A stretch of 63,608 nt of DNA from Clostridia bacterium. GTDB taxonomy: Bacteria; Bacillota_A; Clostridia; Oscillospirales; CAG-272. This document shows positions 8,363 through 16,565 of this stretch, in pieces. Below the pieces are notes generated by a model. It ran no database searches. It was not told the origin of the DNA and saw only the letters and a list, made by a program, of their open reading frames with translations. Location of the stretch: contig JAFSUU010000024.1 of assembly GCA_017445115.1 (NCBI GenBank), positions 1-63,608 on the forward strand, written 5' to 3'. Every line of letters starts with the position of its first letter. Position 1 is the stretch's first letter. The position numbers and the translations under genes were made by a program.

Positions 8363-8902
8363 ATGAAGTTGGCGGTCGAGTTGTTTTTCGACGAAGAAAC
8401 GGAAAGAAAGCTTTTACACCTTGCCGAAAGGATAGCGGCGGAGGGCCTCAGTACAAAATACTTTGAGTGGAAGACAAGACCGCACGTCACACTCGCGATA
8501 TTTGACTCCGAAGACGAAGAGGCGTGCATTGAGAGGATAAAGTCTTTTGCGAAAGACAGGGAAGCGCTTCCGGCATATATCGGTTCGGTGGGGATGTTCA
8601 CCGATACGAAGACGATCTTCGCTTCTCCCGTAATGACCGCCCCGATGTATCAGTTTCAAAGAGAACTTCACGGGTATTTCGACGGCTTTGATACGAGAGG
8701 GTATGAGTGGTATTTGCCGGACCGCTGGGTGCCTCACTGTGCGCTTGCGCTTATGAGCGAGGATGATGAAGAGCTTTTTTACAAAGCGTGCGATCTGGTG
8801 CTTCGCGAGTTTGAAAAAATAAACGGGAAGTTTTCCTCGATAGGACTTGTAAAAATAACTTTTCCGGTCGAAGAAATATTCGTCACCGGACTTTGCAGCT
8901 GA
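8363..8902 (+). CDS. 2H phosphoesterase (2'-5' RNA ligase/cyclic phosphodiesterase-like)
   Basis: A 179-residue protein of the 2H superfamily, whose members open or form 2'-5' or cyclic phosphodiester bonds in RNA or nucleotides. The two histidine motifs are PHVTL (about residue 40) and PHCAL (about residue 126). The second has Ala where Ser/Thr is usual (HxT/S), so activity may be altered. The rest of the fold is plausible for the family length. It lies 15 nt after the HAD gene. The actual substrate is unknown. Confidence 0.72.
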   Translation: MKLAVELFFDEETERKLLHLAERIAAEGLSTKYFEWKTRPHVTLAIFDSEDEEACIERIKSFAKDREALPAYIGSVGMFTDTKTIFASPVMTAPMYQFQRELHGYFDGFDTRGYEWYLPDRWVPHCALALMSEDDEELFYKACDLVLREFEKINGKFSSIGLVKITFPVEEIFVTGLCS

Positions 8903-9052
8903 TCGTATCTGATGTTGCTGCTGCAGTACAAATAAATGATCTGTCAAGTACAAGAAGGCTGAATCAGCTTCAAAGATATATAATAAAGCCGGCGGCAAAG
9001 CGGAAAATGCGCGGAGCAGGGAGTCGGTGAGTTTTGCGGGGAATAACCGAAA

Positions 9053-10381
9053 ATGAGAAAACCGAATCGCACGACCGTGTTCATAATACTGATATGTGTG
9101 CTTCTTGTAGTTGTCAACATATCTCTCGGATTCGTGCTGATAAGACAGTCGAGTGCATCAATGCGGGATCAGATCGAAAGCAGGATGCTCGATATTTCGA
9201 ATACCGCCGCGGCGATGCTCGACGGCGACGTTCTCGGCGCGCTTGAGGCGGACGACGAGAACACTGAAGGGTATCGGAACTCTCTGAAGATACTCAAATG
9301 CTATCAGGACAACATCGATCTCGCATACATATACGGGGTACGCGCGACGGACGACGGAAGATTTACGTTTATGATCGACCCGTCGGATGATCCGGGCGAG
9401 TTCGGAGAGGAGATAGAATACACAGACGCGCTGTATCAGGCGAGCCTCGGAGTTGCGTCTGTCGACAAGGTACCGTATGAAGACAGATGGGGCAAGTTTT
9501 ACAGCGCATATTCTCCGGTCTTCGATTCAAACGGCAAAGTCTCCGGTATCGTTGCGGTGGATTTCAGCGCATCCTGGTACGACGATCAGATAGCGGAACA
9601 GATGAGGACGACGTTTCTCGTCACCGGGATCTCAATCCTCGTTATCGCTTTGATAGTTGCTCTGTTCGGAACGAGGTTCAGAAAGCTGTTCCGCAATTTG
9701 CTGAATGAGGTTAACGTCGTTTCCGACGGCATCGAAACGCTTGTTAATGAAATGTCTCCCGGCGCCGCGGCGGCAAAGCGGAAAAAAGACGCCGGCGCGA
9801 CTCCGACGAACTACAGCGCGACGGAGCTCGGTATCAGACTTCATTCACTCGAGGATCAGCTCGGCGAGCAGATAAATCTCGTGCGTTCTCTCGCTTACGT
9901 CGACGGACTTACCGGACTGGAAAACAGGACCGCGTACGAGGATCACGTAAAGAGGCTCGACGATGAGATCGCGGACGGTACGGCGAAGTTTGCCGTGATC
10001 GTATACGACCTCAACGAGCTTAAGGAAATAAACGACAAAAACGGACACGACGCGGGCGACAGGGCGCTTCTGAAAATCGCGGTGTCGCTGATCAAAGCGT
10101 TCCCGGAGGCTGCGATATACCGCACCGGCGGCGACGAATTCGCCGTCATTATCGAAGGGGACTGCCAGGACATTTCAGAACGCCTCGAACGCGTTGACAA
10201 AGCGCTCGCCGAGGGTGAGCCGATAGCGTCGGCAAAGGGATTTTCCGTATTTGACGCGGGTACGGATATGTATTATCGCGAGGTTTATAAGAGGGCGGAC
10301 AACGCGATGTACGACGACAAAAAAGCGTTCTATATCTCTAAGGGCGCCGACAGAAGGCAGAGGACCGGGAAGAATAATTGA
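9053..10381 (+). CDS. Membrane sensor diguanylate cyclase (extracytoplasmic sensor, GGDEF)
   Basis: A 442-residue protein making cyclic di-GMP from two GTP. A transmembrane helix (about 8-30) is followed by an extracytoplasmic sensor of about 150 residues (ending GIVAVDFSASWYDDQI), a second helix (about 188-208), a linker and a GGDEF domain (about 283-435). The active-site loop is intact (RTGGDEFAVI), as are DGLTGLENR and YDLNELKEINDKNGHDAGD. The sensor resembles that of the protein at 45941-47287, so the two are paralogues. The ribosome binding site is weak (GCGGGGAAT). The HD-GYP gene follows by 22 nt, pairing a maker with a degrader of the same messenger. The ligand is unknown. Confidence 0.9.
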   Translation: MRKPNRTTVFIILICVLLVVVNISLGFVLIRQSSASMRDQIESRMLDISNTAAAMLDGDVLGALEADDENTEGYRNSLKILKCYQDNIDLAYIYGVRATDDGRFTFMIDPSDDPGEFGEEIEYTDALYQASLGVASVDKVPYEDRWGKFYSAYSPVFDSNGKVSGIVAVDFSASWYDDQIAEQMRTTFLVTGISILVIALIVALFGTRFRKLFRNLLNEVNVVSDGIETLVNEMSPGAAAAKRKKDAGATPTNYSATELGIRLHSLEDQLGEQINLVRSLAYVDGLTGLENRTAYEDHVKRLDDEIADGTAKFAVIVYDLNELKEINDKNGHDAGDRALLKIAVSLIKAFPEAAIYRTGGDEFAVIIEGDCQDISERLERVDKALAEGEPIASAKGFSVFDAGTDMYYREVYKRADNAMYDDKKAFYISKGADRRQRTGKNN

Positions 10382-10403
10382 CCGATAATAAGGAGCGGAC
10401 GTT

Positions 10404-12116
10404 ATGACGGCGGTGAGCATTTACTATCTTTGCATCAGTATCGTTTCATTCGCACTTACCCTTATATACATATTCAGATGGCACAAGCATTTTGACGTTC
10501 ACATGACTATCGTGTTCATGCTGATCCCGATAGCGAACATCTCATATTTTCTGATGTTTTCCGGCGTCGGCGAAGATGCCATGCTGAACGCGCTGAAAAT
10601 GATCTACATGGTCGGCTGTTTCCTGCCGTGGGTGACCGCGATGTGCGTCGCGGAGCTCTGCGGCATCAAAGTGAGACGGCCCGTCAGGCTCGCAAGCTTC
10701 CTCGCGAGCGCGGCAATATTCGCCGCGGTAATGACGATAGGGCACAGCGATATATTCTACAAGAGCTATTCGTTCGAGGTGACAGACTCCGCATTCGCGA
10801 TCCAAAAGGAATACGGGTTCATGCACACGGTCAATTACGTCGTGATAATCTTATATCTTATCGCCGACCTTACGATGATCGCGTACTCGTATCTCAAGAA
10901 GAAACAGGTATCGCGCCGCATCCTTCTCCTTCTGTTTTTCCCGATACTGATCACGATGGCAGGGTATGCGATGAACTCCCTTGCGGCGGACCGCGGCATC
11001 GAAATGGTGCCGGTGACTTACGTTCTTGCACAGATAATATATCTCTTTATCGCGCACAGAATGGCGGTATACGACATCGGCGATATGGTCGCGGAAGCTC
11101 TTATTGAATCGGGCGACACCGCGTTCATAACGACAGATTTCAAAATGCGCTATCTCGGGTGCAATGAGACGGCGAAGAAGATAGTTCCCGACTTGTCGAA
11201 GCTTTCTGTCGACGGTCCTGTCGGAAAGACAGAGGCGCTGAAGGATACGGTGTTAAACTGGATCTCTGTCTTTGAAAAGGAAGGAAACACCGACACGCTG
11301 TATTACCGTGCCGGCGACGGCGAGGACGAGAAAATTTATTCCGTCACGGTCGACTATCTGACCGACGGAAGAAAAAGGCGCGGGTATCAGGTCTTCCTTG
11401 AAGACGACACACAAAATCAGAAATATATCAAGCTGATAGATAAATACAACTCCGACCTTCAGAAGGACGTCGCCGCGAAGACCGAGCGGATCGTCGAGAT
11501 GCACGACAGGCTCATCCTCGGCATGGCGACGATGGTTGAAAGCCGCGACAATTCGACGGGCGGCCATATTCGTCGTACGAGCGAGGGCGTGAGGATACTC
11601 ATTGACGAGATGAGGAAGGACGAGTCCCTCGGGCTGACGGATGAATTCTGCAAGGACATCATTAAGGCGGCGCCGATGCACGACCTCGGGAAAATAGCGG
11701 TCGACGACGCGGTGCTCAGAAAAGCAGGTGCGTTCACCCCCGAGGAACGCGAGAAAATGAAACAGCATTCCGCGGAGGGCGCGAGGATCGTCCACGAGAT
11801 CCTCAAGGACACGGACGACGAAGGATTCAGAAAGATCGCCGAAAACGTGGCGCACTACCACCACGAAAGAGTCGACGGAAAAGGATATCCGGACGGGCTT
11901 TCGGGTGACGAAATACCGTTCGAAGCAAGGATAATGGCGATCGCCGACGTTTACGACGCGCTCGTCAGCCGCCGCGTTTACAAGGAGAAATTCTCGTTTG
12001 AAAAGGCGGACTCGATAATTCTTGAGGGTATGGGCACACAGTTCGACATATCTTTGAAAAAGTATTACGAAGCGGCGCGCCCGAGGCTCGAAGAATTCTA
12101 TTCGAAAGAGCAGTGA
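10404..12116 (+). CDS. Seven-TM sensor HD-GYP phosphodiesterase
   Basis: A 570-residue membrane protein. The N-terminal part (about 1-215) has seven hydrophobic helices like the 7TM sensor of some histidine kinases. A PAS-like region (about 225-340) follows, and an HD-GYP domain (about 365-560) that hydrolyses cyclic di-GMP. Key residues are present: the HD pair in PMHDLGKIA (about 424-432), HHERVDGKGYPDGL (about 486-499) and IADVYDAL. It sits directly behind a diguanylate cyclase and before another, so this locus can both make and degrade the messenger. The ligand of the 7TM part is unknown. Confidence 0.9.
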   Translation: MTAVSIYYLCISIVSFALTLIYIFRWHKHFDVHMTIVFMLIPIANISYFLMFSGVGEDAMLNALKMIYMVGCFLPWVTAMCVAELCGIKVRRPVRLASFLASAAIFAAVMTIGHSDIFYKSYSFEVTDSAFAIQKEYGFMHTVNYVVIILYLIADLTMIAYSYLKKKQVSRRILLLLFFPILITMAGYAMNSLAADRGIEMVPVTYVLAQIIYLFIAHRMAVYDIGDMVAEALIESGDTAFITTDFKMRYLGCNETAKKIVPDLSKLSVDGPVGKTEALKDTVLNWISVFEKEGNTDTLYYRAGDGEDEKIYSVTVDYLTDGRKRRGYQVFLEDDTQNQKYIKLIDKYNSDLQKDVAAKTERIVEMHDRLILGMATMVESRDNSTGGHIRRTSEGVRILIDEMRKDESLGLTDEFCKDIIKAAPMHDLGKIAVDDAVLRKAGAFTPEEREKMKQHSAEGARIVHEILKDTDDEGFRKIAENVAHYHHERVDGKGYPDGLSGDEIPFEARIMAIADVYDALVSRRVYKEKFSFEKADSIILEGMGTQFDISLKKYYEAARPRLEEFYSKEQ

Positions 12117-12218
12117 GCGCATCGGCGCTCGTTGAATTTGTAAACTTAAGACACAAAAGAAGATAATATCCGGCATTACGCCGACAGAATTAATCCGGAG
12201 TTCAAAAGAGGAAAAATA

Positions 12219-13139
12219 ATGAAAGTCAAAGACGGTAATACGAATCACTATACCAGATTATTTTTCATTCATCATGAATTTAAACTGTGGCAGTCTTTGC
12301 TCATAACGGTTGGCCTTATGGCGTTACTGATCGCAGTTGTCTACTTTTTCAATATACCGAATCCGAATATGATACTTATTGCGGGACTCGTAATATGTTC
12401 GGCGCTTTTCGGATTCCGCGGAGGCATTCCCGCGTCGGCGATAATGTTTTTCTACACCCTGTTCTTTTTCTCGACAGGACACGACTTTGTGACGTTTGAT
12501 ACGCAGAACAAGTACAAAGTGCTTGTTTCGTTGATCGGGATAGCTGTCGATATGGTGTTCGTCTGCGAGCTTAAACGGAACGAGATCAAATATCACGAAG
12601 AAATCAGCAAACTGACCTGCGAGCTGCGAATAGAAAACGAAAAGCTGAACAAGCTCTCCTTGACCGACGCGCTGACCGGGATCAAAAACCGTCTTGCGCT
12701 GAGACGCGATTTCGACGGATATCTCGGGCATACTCTGCACATTGTGATGATCGACGTCAACGATTTTAAATCCATAAACGACTCTCTCGGTCACTCCCAC
12801 GGGGACGCGATCCTTAAAAAGACCGCGGAGATACTTAAAAACGTATTCGGAGAAGAATGCTGTTACCGTTACGGCGGCGATGAGTTTTTGATCATAGACT
12901 GCGATTCGTCTGATAAGGAATTTGAAGAAAAGCTTGCTGCTATGGACGCTACGGAAGAATTGATCGAGTATGAAGACGGTGCGACTGATGTGAAGTGTTC
13001 GAAAGGATATGTATCGGGCGTTGCGACGAACGGAGACGAGTTCAGAATTTTGATGAGACAAGCCGACGAGCGAATGTATGAGGCAAAACGCGAAGCGAAA
13101 GCGGTGAAGGAAATCAGCAGAGAGGGAGCATTTTTATGA
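12219..13139 (+). CDS. Membrane diguanylate cyclase (4-TM N-terminus, GGDEF)
   Basis: A 306-residue protein with about four N-terminal transmembrane helices (20-115), a short coiled linker (KLTCELRIENEKLNKLS) and a GGDEF domain (about 150-300). The catalytic loop RYGGDEFLII and the DALTGIKNR and DVNDFKSINDSLGHSHGD motifs are intact, so it should be active. No large sensor is present; the membrane part probably senses or anchors. Its last four bases overlap the start of the SDR gene (ATGA), so the two are translationally coupled even though their functions look unrelated. Confidence 0.88.
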   Translation: MKVKDGNTNHYTRLFFIHHEFKLWQSLLITVGLMALLIAVVYFFNIPNPNMILIAGLVICSALFGFRGGIPASAIMFFYTLFFFSTGHDFVTFDTQNKYKVLVSLIGIAVDMVFVCELKRNEIKYHEEISKLTCELRIENEKLNKLSLTDALTGIKNRLALRRDFDGYLGHTLHIVMIDVNDFKSINDSLGHSHGDAILKKTAEILKNVFGEECCYRYGGDEFLIIDCDSSDKEFEEKLAAMDATEELIEYEDGATDVKCSKGYVSGVATNGDEFRILMRQADERMYEAKREAKAVKEISREGAFL

Positions 13140-13897
13140 GAATAGCCGTCGTTACCGGAGCTTCCTCCGGCATCGGAAAAGAATTTGTACTCGCTCTTGC
13201 AAATGAGGGGACCTTCGACGAGATATGGGCGATAGCGAGAAGGCGTGAGCGGCTTGAGGAACTCGCAGAAAAATGCTCCGTAAAGGTAAAGCCCATTCCG
13301 CTCGACCTCGCCGATGAGAGTTCTGTCGGCGAATACGAAAAGATGCTCGAGACGGAGAAACCCGAAGTGGGGCTTCTCGTAAACGCGGCGGGATGCGGAG
13401 CGTTCGGACCGTTTGAAAAATGCGACCTTGAAGAGCAGAAGAACTGCCTGAAGCTGAACGTGATCGCGCTCGTGGCGATGTGCCGCGTGACTATCCCGTA
13501 TATAGGTGATAACGGCGGTATTATAAACGTCGGTTCAAACTCCGCGTGGCAGCCTGTACCGTATCAGGCGGTCTACGGCGCGGGCAAAAGCGCGGTGCTG
13601 AATTTTACGAGAGCGCTCTCGCGCGAGCTTCGCCCGAAGGGGATACATGTGATGTGCGTATGTCCCGGATGGATAAAGACGGAGTTCCAGGGCGTCGCGC
13701 GCCACGACGAATATATAAAATACGTCGACGTATGGTATACGGCCGACGCGGTAGTTCGCCGCGCCATGAAGGACTATAAAAAGAAAAAGACGGTATCTAT
13801 CCTCGGCCATCCCGTGAGACGGCAGGTGCGTCTTGTAAAATTCCTGCCTGTACGTCTTGTGATGACGATCTGGTGCCGTCAGCAGGGAATAGAGTGA
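13136..13897 (+). CDS. Short-chain dehydrogenase/reductase
   Basis: A 253-residue NAD(P)-dependent oxidoreductase of the classical SDR family. The dinucleotide motif is TGASSGIG (residues 7-14), with an Arg-rich stretch at the end of strand 2 (ARRRER) that favours NADP. NAAG, the catalytic Ser in GSNSAW and YGAGK (Tyr/Lys) follow. The C-terminus is basic with hydrophobic stretches and may contact the membrane. It overlaps the upstream GGDEF gene by ATGA and is followed 9 nt later by the MazG fusion gene. The substrate cannot be deduced. Confidence 0.88.
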   Translation: MRIAVVTGASSGIGKEFVLALANEGTFDEIWAIARRRERLEELAEKCSVKVKPIPLDLADESSVGEYEKMLETEKPEVGLLVNAAGCGAFGPFEKCDLEEQKNCLKLNVIALVAMCRVTIPYIGDNGGIINVGSNSAWQPVPYQAVYGAGKSAVLNFTRALSRELRPKGIHVMCVCPGWIKTEFQGVARHDEYIKYVDVWYTADAVVRRAMKDYKKKKTVSILGHPVRRQVRLVKFLPVRLVMTIWCRQQGIE

Positions 13898-13906
13898 GGA
13901 GGAGTT

Positions 13907-14659
13907 ATGGACGCAAATGAATATCAAACCCTCGCGATGAAGACTCTCAACCCCGCGCTTGGTAAAAAAGACGTTCTGATAAACGCGGTGATGGGACTTT
14001 GCGGCGAGTCGGGCGAGGTGATCGACCTTGTCAAAAAACACCTCGCGCAAGGACACGAGCTCGACCGGGAAAAAATGATAAACGAGCTCGGAGACGTCGC
14101 GTGGTATCTCGCTGAGTGCGCCGCGGCGCTCGACGCCGACCTCAACGAGGTGTTCGAGAAAAATATCGAAAAGCTTCGCCGCCGCTATCCCGACGGGTTT
14201 GACGCGAAGCGTTCGATAGAGAGAGACGTAAAGCGCCATTCGTTTTACGGCGAAGAGCGTGTCGGCGAAAATATAAAAGCGCTTTTCGACGATCTGCTTC
14301 ACGTTTGGGCGGCGGACACCTGCGCTCCGAGGCTGAGGGACGGATGGTCGAGCGACGATCCTACGCTCGGACAGTGTTCTGTGACCGCGTTTCTCGTGCA
14401 GGATATGCTCGGCGGCACGGTGCGCGGGATCCTTCGCGACGGAGGAAATTATCACTGTTACAACGTGGTCGACGGCGTCGTCTTTGATCTGACGAGCGAA
14501 CAGTTCTCGGGCGAGACGCTCGAATACAGCGACGGCGACCCGGTGCAGAGCCGCGAAGTCCACTTTGCAAAAGAAGAAAAAAGAGAAAGATACGAGCTTT
14601 TGAAGTCCCGCCTTGCGGAATATCAAAAGCGAGAAATAATAAATGACGGGGAGAAATAA
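13907..14659 (+). CDS. MazG-like pyrophosphohydrolase fused to a YunG-like domain
   Basis: A 250-residue protein of two parts. Residues about 1-100 form a MazG-like all-alpha NTP pyrophosphohydrolase: GLCGESGEVIDLVKK supplies the ExxE metal ligands and INELGDVAWYLAE the ExxD pair. Residues about 120-215 (W...DDPTLGQCSVTAFLVQD, GGNYHCYN, VFDLTSEQF) look like the uncharacterised B. subtilis YunG family, with conserved Cys, His and Asp in a transglutaminase/papain-like order. MazG proteins hydrolyse nucleoside triphosphates; the role of the second domain is unknown. The fusion suggests processing of a nucleotide together with a Cys-dependent reaction. It sits in a tight operon, 9 nt after the SDR gene and 2 nt before the next. 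The MazG part is firm; the second assignment is tentative. Confidence 0.78.
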   Translation: MDANEYQTLAMKTLNPALGKKDVLINAVMGLCGESGEVIDLVKKHLAQGHELDREKMINELGDVAWYLAECAAALDADLNEVFEKNIEKLRRRYPDGFDAKRSIERDVKRHSFYGEERVGENIKALFDDLLHVWAADTCAPRLRDGWSSDDPTLGQCSVTAFLVQDMLGGTVRGILRDGGNYHCYNVVDGVVFDLTSEQFSGETLEYSDGDPVQSREVHFAKEEKRERYELLKSRLAEYQKREIINDGEK

Positions 14660-14661
14660 AG

Positions 14662-15021
14662 ATGTATTACCTTGATTTAAGAGACAAGATCTACGGAAGA
14701 TTCCACGCGGTATTTCTCATTGCAATGGCGGTAGTCGTCGCTATTATCCTGCTTCTTATACTGAGATCCGTACTAAATCTCAGAAAGAGCAATCGCGCAA
14801 AGAACGTTGCGCGCGCGGTCAAGATCGTTTCCAAGCGTACGGAAGTTGACGAGGACGGCGGGATTTATTCTACGAACTATTACGTCACGTATCTTCTCGC
14901 CGACGGAGAAGAGGTCGAGTTCCGCGTCACCCGCGATACTTATGAAGAATCGAAGAGAGGAAACACGGGTTATCTCCTCTATCAGGGCGACAGATTTCTG
15001 GCGTTTAAGACGACTTATTGA
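14662..15021 (+). CDS. DUF2500-like membrane-anchored protein
   Basis: A 119-residue protein with one N-terminal transmembrane helix (about 15-37) and a beta-rich domain. The domain carries VSKRTEV, YYVTYLLADGEEVEF and GNTGYLLYQGDRFLAF, the pattern of the DUF2500 family (function unknown, often in envelope-associated operons of Firmicutes and enterobacteria). It starts 2 nt after the MazG fusion gene with a GGGGAGAAA site, so it belongs to the same transcript. It is followed 15 nt later by the VYAGPE-repeat gene. A membrane location is likely; no catalytic residues are seen. Confidence 0.7.
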   Translation: MYYLDLRDKIYGRFHAVFLIAMAVVVAIILLLILRSVLNLRKSNRAKNVARAVKIVSKRTEVDEDGGIYSTNYYVTYLLADGEEVEFRVTRDTYEESKRGNTGYLLYQGDRFLAFKTTY

Positions 15022-15036
15022 CGGAGGTGCGCTGAA

Positions 15037-15531
15037 ATGGCAGACGAGAAAAAATATCCCTGGATAAAGAGTATTTTCGGAAGAAAAAAGAAAAAGAACC
15101 CCGCCGAGGGAGTTTACGCCGGCCCGGAACGCCTTGAGGGTGACAGAGAAGCGAAATGCGTTTACGCGGGTCCGGAATATTTCAATAAGAAACGCATAGA
15201 CGTCGATATTGAAGAAGTCTACGCAGGCCCGGAATTTTTCGAAAGAGATCCGGTCGATGAAAATGAGATCGAAGAGGCGCCTGCTGCACCGGATCCCGAC
15301 GATGAACTGCCTCCGGAACTCCGGATGCAGAAAGAGTATCTTGAAAATTTACCAAAGGTACCTCCGGAAATGATGATGTGCGTTTACGCAGGACCCGAGT
15401 ATTTTTCGGGGACGGAAAGACATCTCGGCGCGCCCGCACCTGAAGGCGTCGACCTGTCGAATCTGCCGCAATGGAGTCCCGAGATAATACATCCCGGCGA
15501 TGAAATGAAAGACGGAAAAGATGACGTTTGA
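15037..15531 (+). CDS. VYAGPE-repeat polypeptide, candidate substrate of the adjacent radical SAM enzyme
   Basis: A 164-residue acidic, probably disordered polypeptide with no membrane segment. It has a basic start (GRKKKKNP, residues 15-22) and four copies of VYAGPE (26-31, 42-47, 61-66, 116-121). Two copies extend to CVYAGPEYF (41-49, 115-123) and one to VYAGPEFF (61-68). Between them lie acidic, proline-rich linkers. GGAGGT precedes the ATG. The last 11 bases overlap the following radical SAM/SPASM gene, giving tight translational coupling. Repeated short motifs in a disordered chain next to a SPASM enzyme are what is expected of a multi-core RiPP-like precursor or a protein modified at each motif (Cys, Tyr, Phe and Pro are plausible sites). 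No leader-cleavage site, protease or exporter is nearby, so a peptide product is not shown. I know of no described function. Confidence 0.75.
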   Translation: MADEKKYPWIKSIFGRKKKKNPAEGVYAGPERLEGDREAKCVYAGPEYFNKKRIDVDIEEVYAGPEFFERDPVDENEIEEAPAAPDPDDELPPELRMQKEYLENLPKVPPEMMMCVYAGPEYFSGTERHLGAPAPEGVDLSNLPQWSPEIIHPGDEMKDGKDDV

Positions 15532-16549
15532 TTCGTTTCCGTATAAGATCGACAGTTGCGTTTGGGAGATAACCCTCAAATGCTGTTTTCGCTGCGCTTA
15601 CTGCGGCTCGTGCGGAGGAGAGGCGAGAGAGGGCGAGCTTTCGACAAAAGAGTGTCTCGACGTTGCGCGTCAGATTGCGGGATCCGGATGCCGGCGCGTC
15701 TCGATGATAGGCGGCGAGGTCTTTATGCGCGACGACTGGCAGGATATCGTCGGCGCGCTGACGTCGCGCGGCGTGAAGGTCTGCATCATCACCAACGGAT
15801 ACAAAATGACGCCGGAAATAACCTCGGCGCTTCAGGATCTGCACATTGAGTCTCTCGCCGTGTCGATAGACGGTCCGCGCGAAGTTCACGACGCTTTCAG
15901 ACAGAGGGGTAGCTTTGACCGCGCAGTTAAAACTCTTTCCGACGCCGCGATCTCCGGGATCCCCGTCTCGGTCATCAGCGCTCTGAGAGCCGACAACGCT
16001 CCGCTTTTGCCTGAGTTTTACAAGACCTTAAAGACCTTTCCGATCTTCGCCTGGCAGATCCAGGCGTGTTCCCCTATGGGAAACGCGGGGAAGAACGGCG
16101 TCGACGTAAGGTTCGACGCGGGTGAGGTGATAAGGTTCGTCGGCAGAGTCGCACCGGAGGCTCCGTTCGCGGTGGGAGTCGCGGACAATATCGGATATTT
16201 TACACCCGAGGAGGGGAACGTGCGCGGTACTCGCGGCGCCGTCTTTTCGGGGTGTTCCGCGGGACTGACGACGTTCGGTATCGACAGCGTCGGTAACGTG
16301 CGCGGATGTGAGTCGATGTACGACGAAAGATTTATCGAGGGCAATCTCAGAGAGCGTACCCTCGAGGATATATGGACGGACGAGAGATCGTTCGCATACA
16401 ACAGAGAATTTGACGAGTCGATGCTATCCGGCGGCTGCGCCGGGTGCAGATACGGCTCGATATGCGCCGGCGGATGCAGATCGTACAACTATTTCACGAC
16501 GGGGAATATTTACGAAAACCCGCTTTGCGCGTCAAGAAGAAAACACTAA
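15521..16549 (+). CDS. Radical SAM/SPASM enzyme
   Basis: A 342-residue iron-sulfur enzyme. The radical SAM cluster motif is CCFRCAYC (CxxxCxxC, about residues 21-28), followed by a GGE-type motif (MIGGEVF, about 63-69) that contacts SAM and by SIDG near 118. A C-terminal SPASM domain (about 245-340) shows CSAGLTTFGIDSVGNVRGC and then C..CRYGSICAGGC with a last Cys near the end, enough to bind auxiliary 4Fe-4S clusters. Such enzymes usually modify peptides (thioether, C-C or epimer bonds) or mature sulfatases. The start overlaps the VYAGPE gene by 11 bp, which points to that polypeptide as substrate (inference). No RiPP recognition element is evident in this protein or in the adjacent genes. 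Confidence 0.9.
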   Translation: MTFDSFPYKIDSCVWEITLKCCFRCAYCGSCGGEAREGELSTKECLDVARQIAGSGCRRVSMIGGEVFMRDDWQDIVGALTSRGVKVCIITNGYKMTPEITSALQDLHIESLAVSIDGPREVHDAFRQRGSFDRAVKTLSDAAISGIPVSVISALRADNAPLLPEFYKTLKTFPIFAWQIQACSPMGNAGKNGVDVRFDAGEVIRFVGRVAPEAPFAVGVADNIGYFTPEEGNVRGTRGAVFSGCSAGLTTFGIDSVGNVRGCESMYDERFIEGNLRERTLEDIWTDERSFAYNREFDESMLSGGCAGCRYGSICAGGCRSYNYFTTGNIYENPLCASRRKH

Positions 16550-16565
16550 AACGGAGAAACGCATA

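Noticed and set aside
15556..15849. Arg-rich open frame inside the radical SAM gene as an overlapping gene
   Set aside because: It is an alternate frame of GC-rich coding DNA with no start signal; the many long antisense frames in this window have the same cause.
16308..16565. N-terminal extension of the GH94-like protein
   Set aside because: It overlaps the SPASM domain of the radical SAM gene; the ATG at 16566 has its own ribosome binding site and family-like start.
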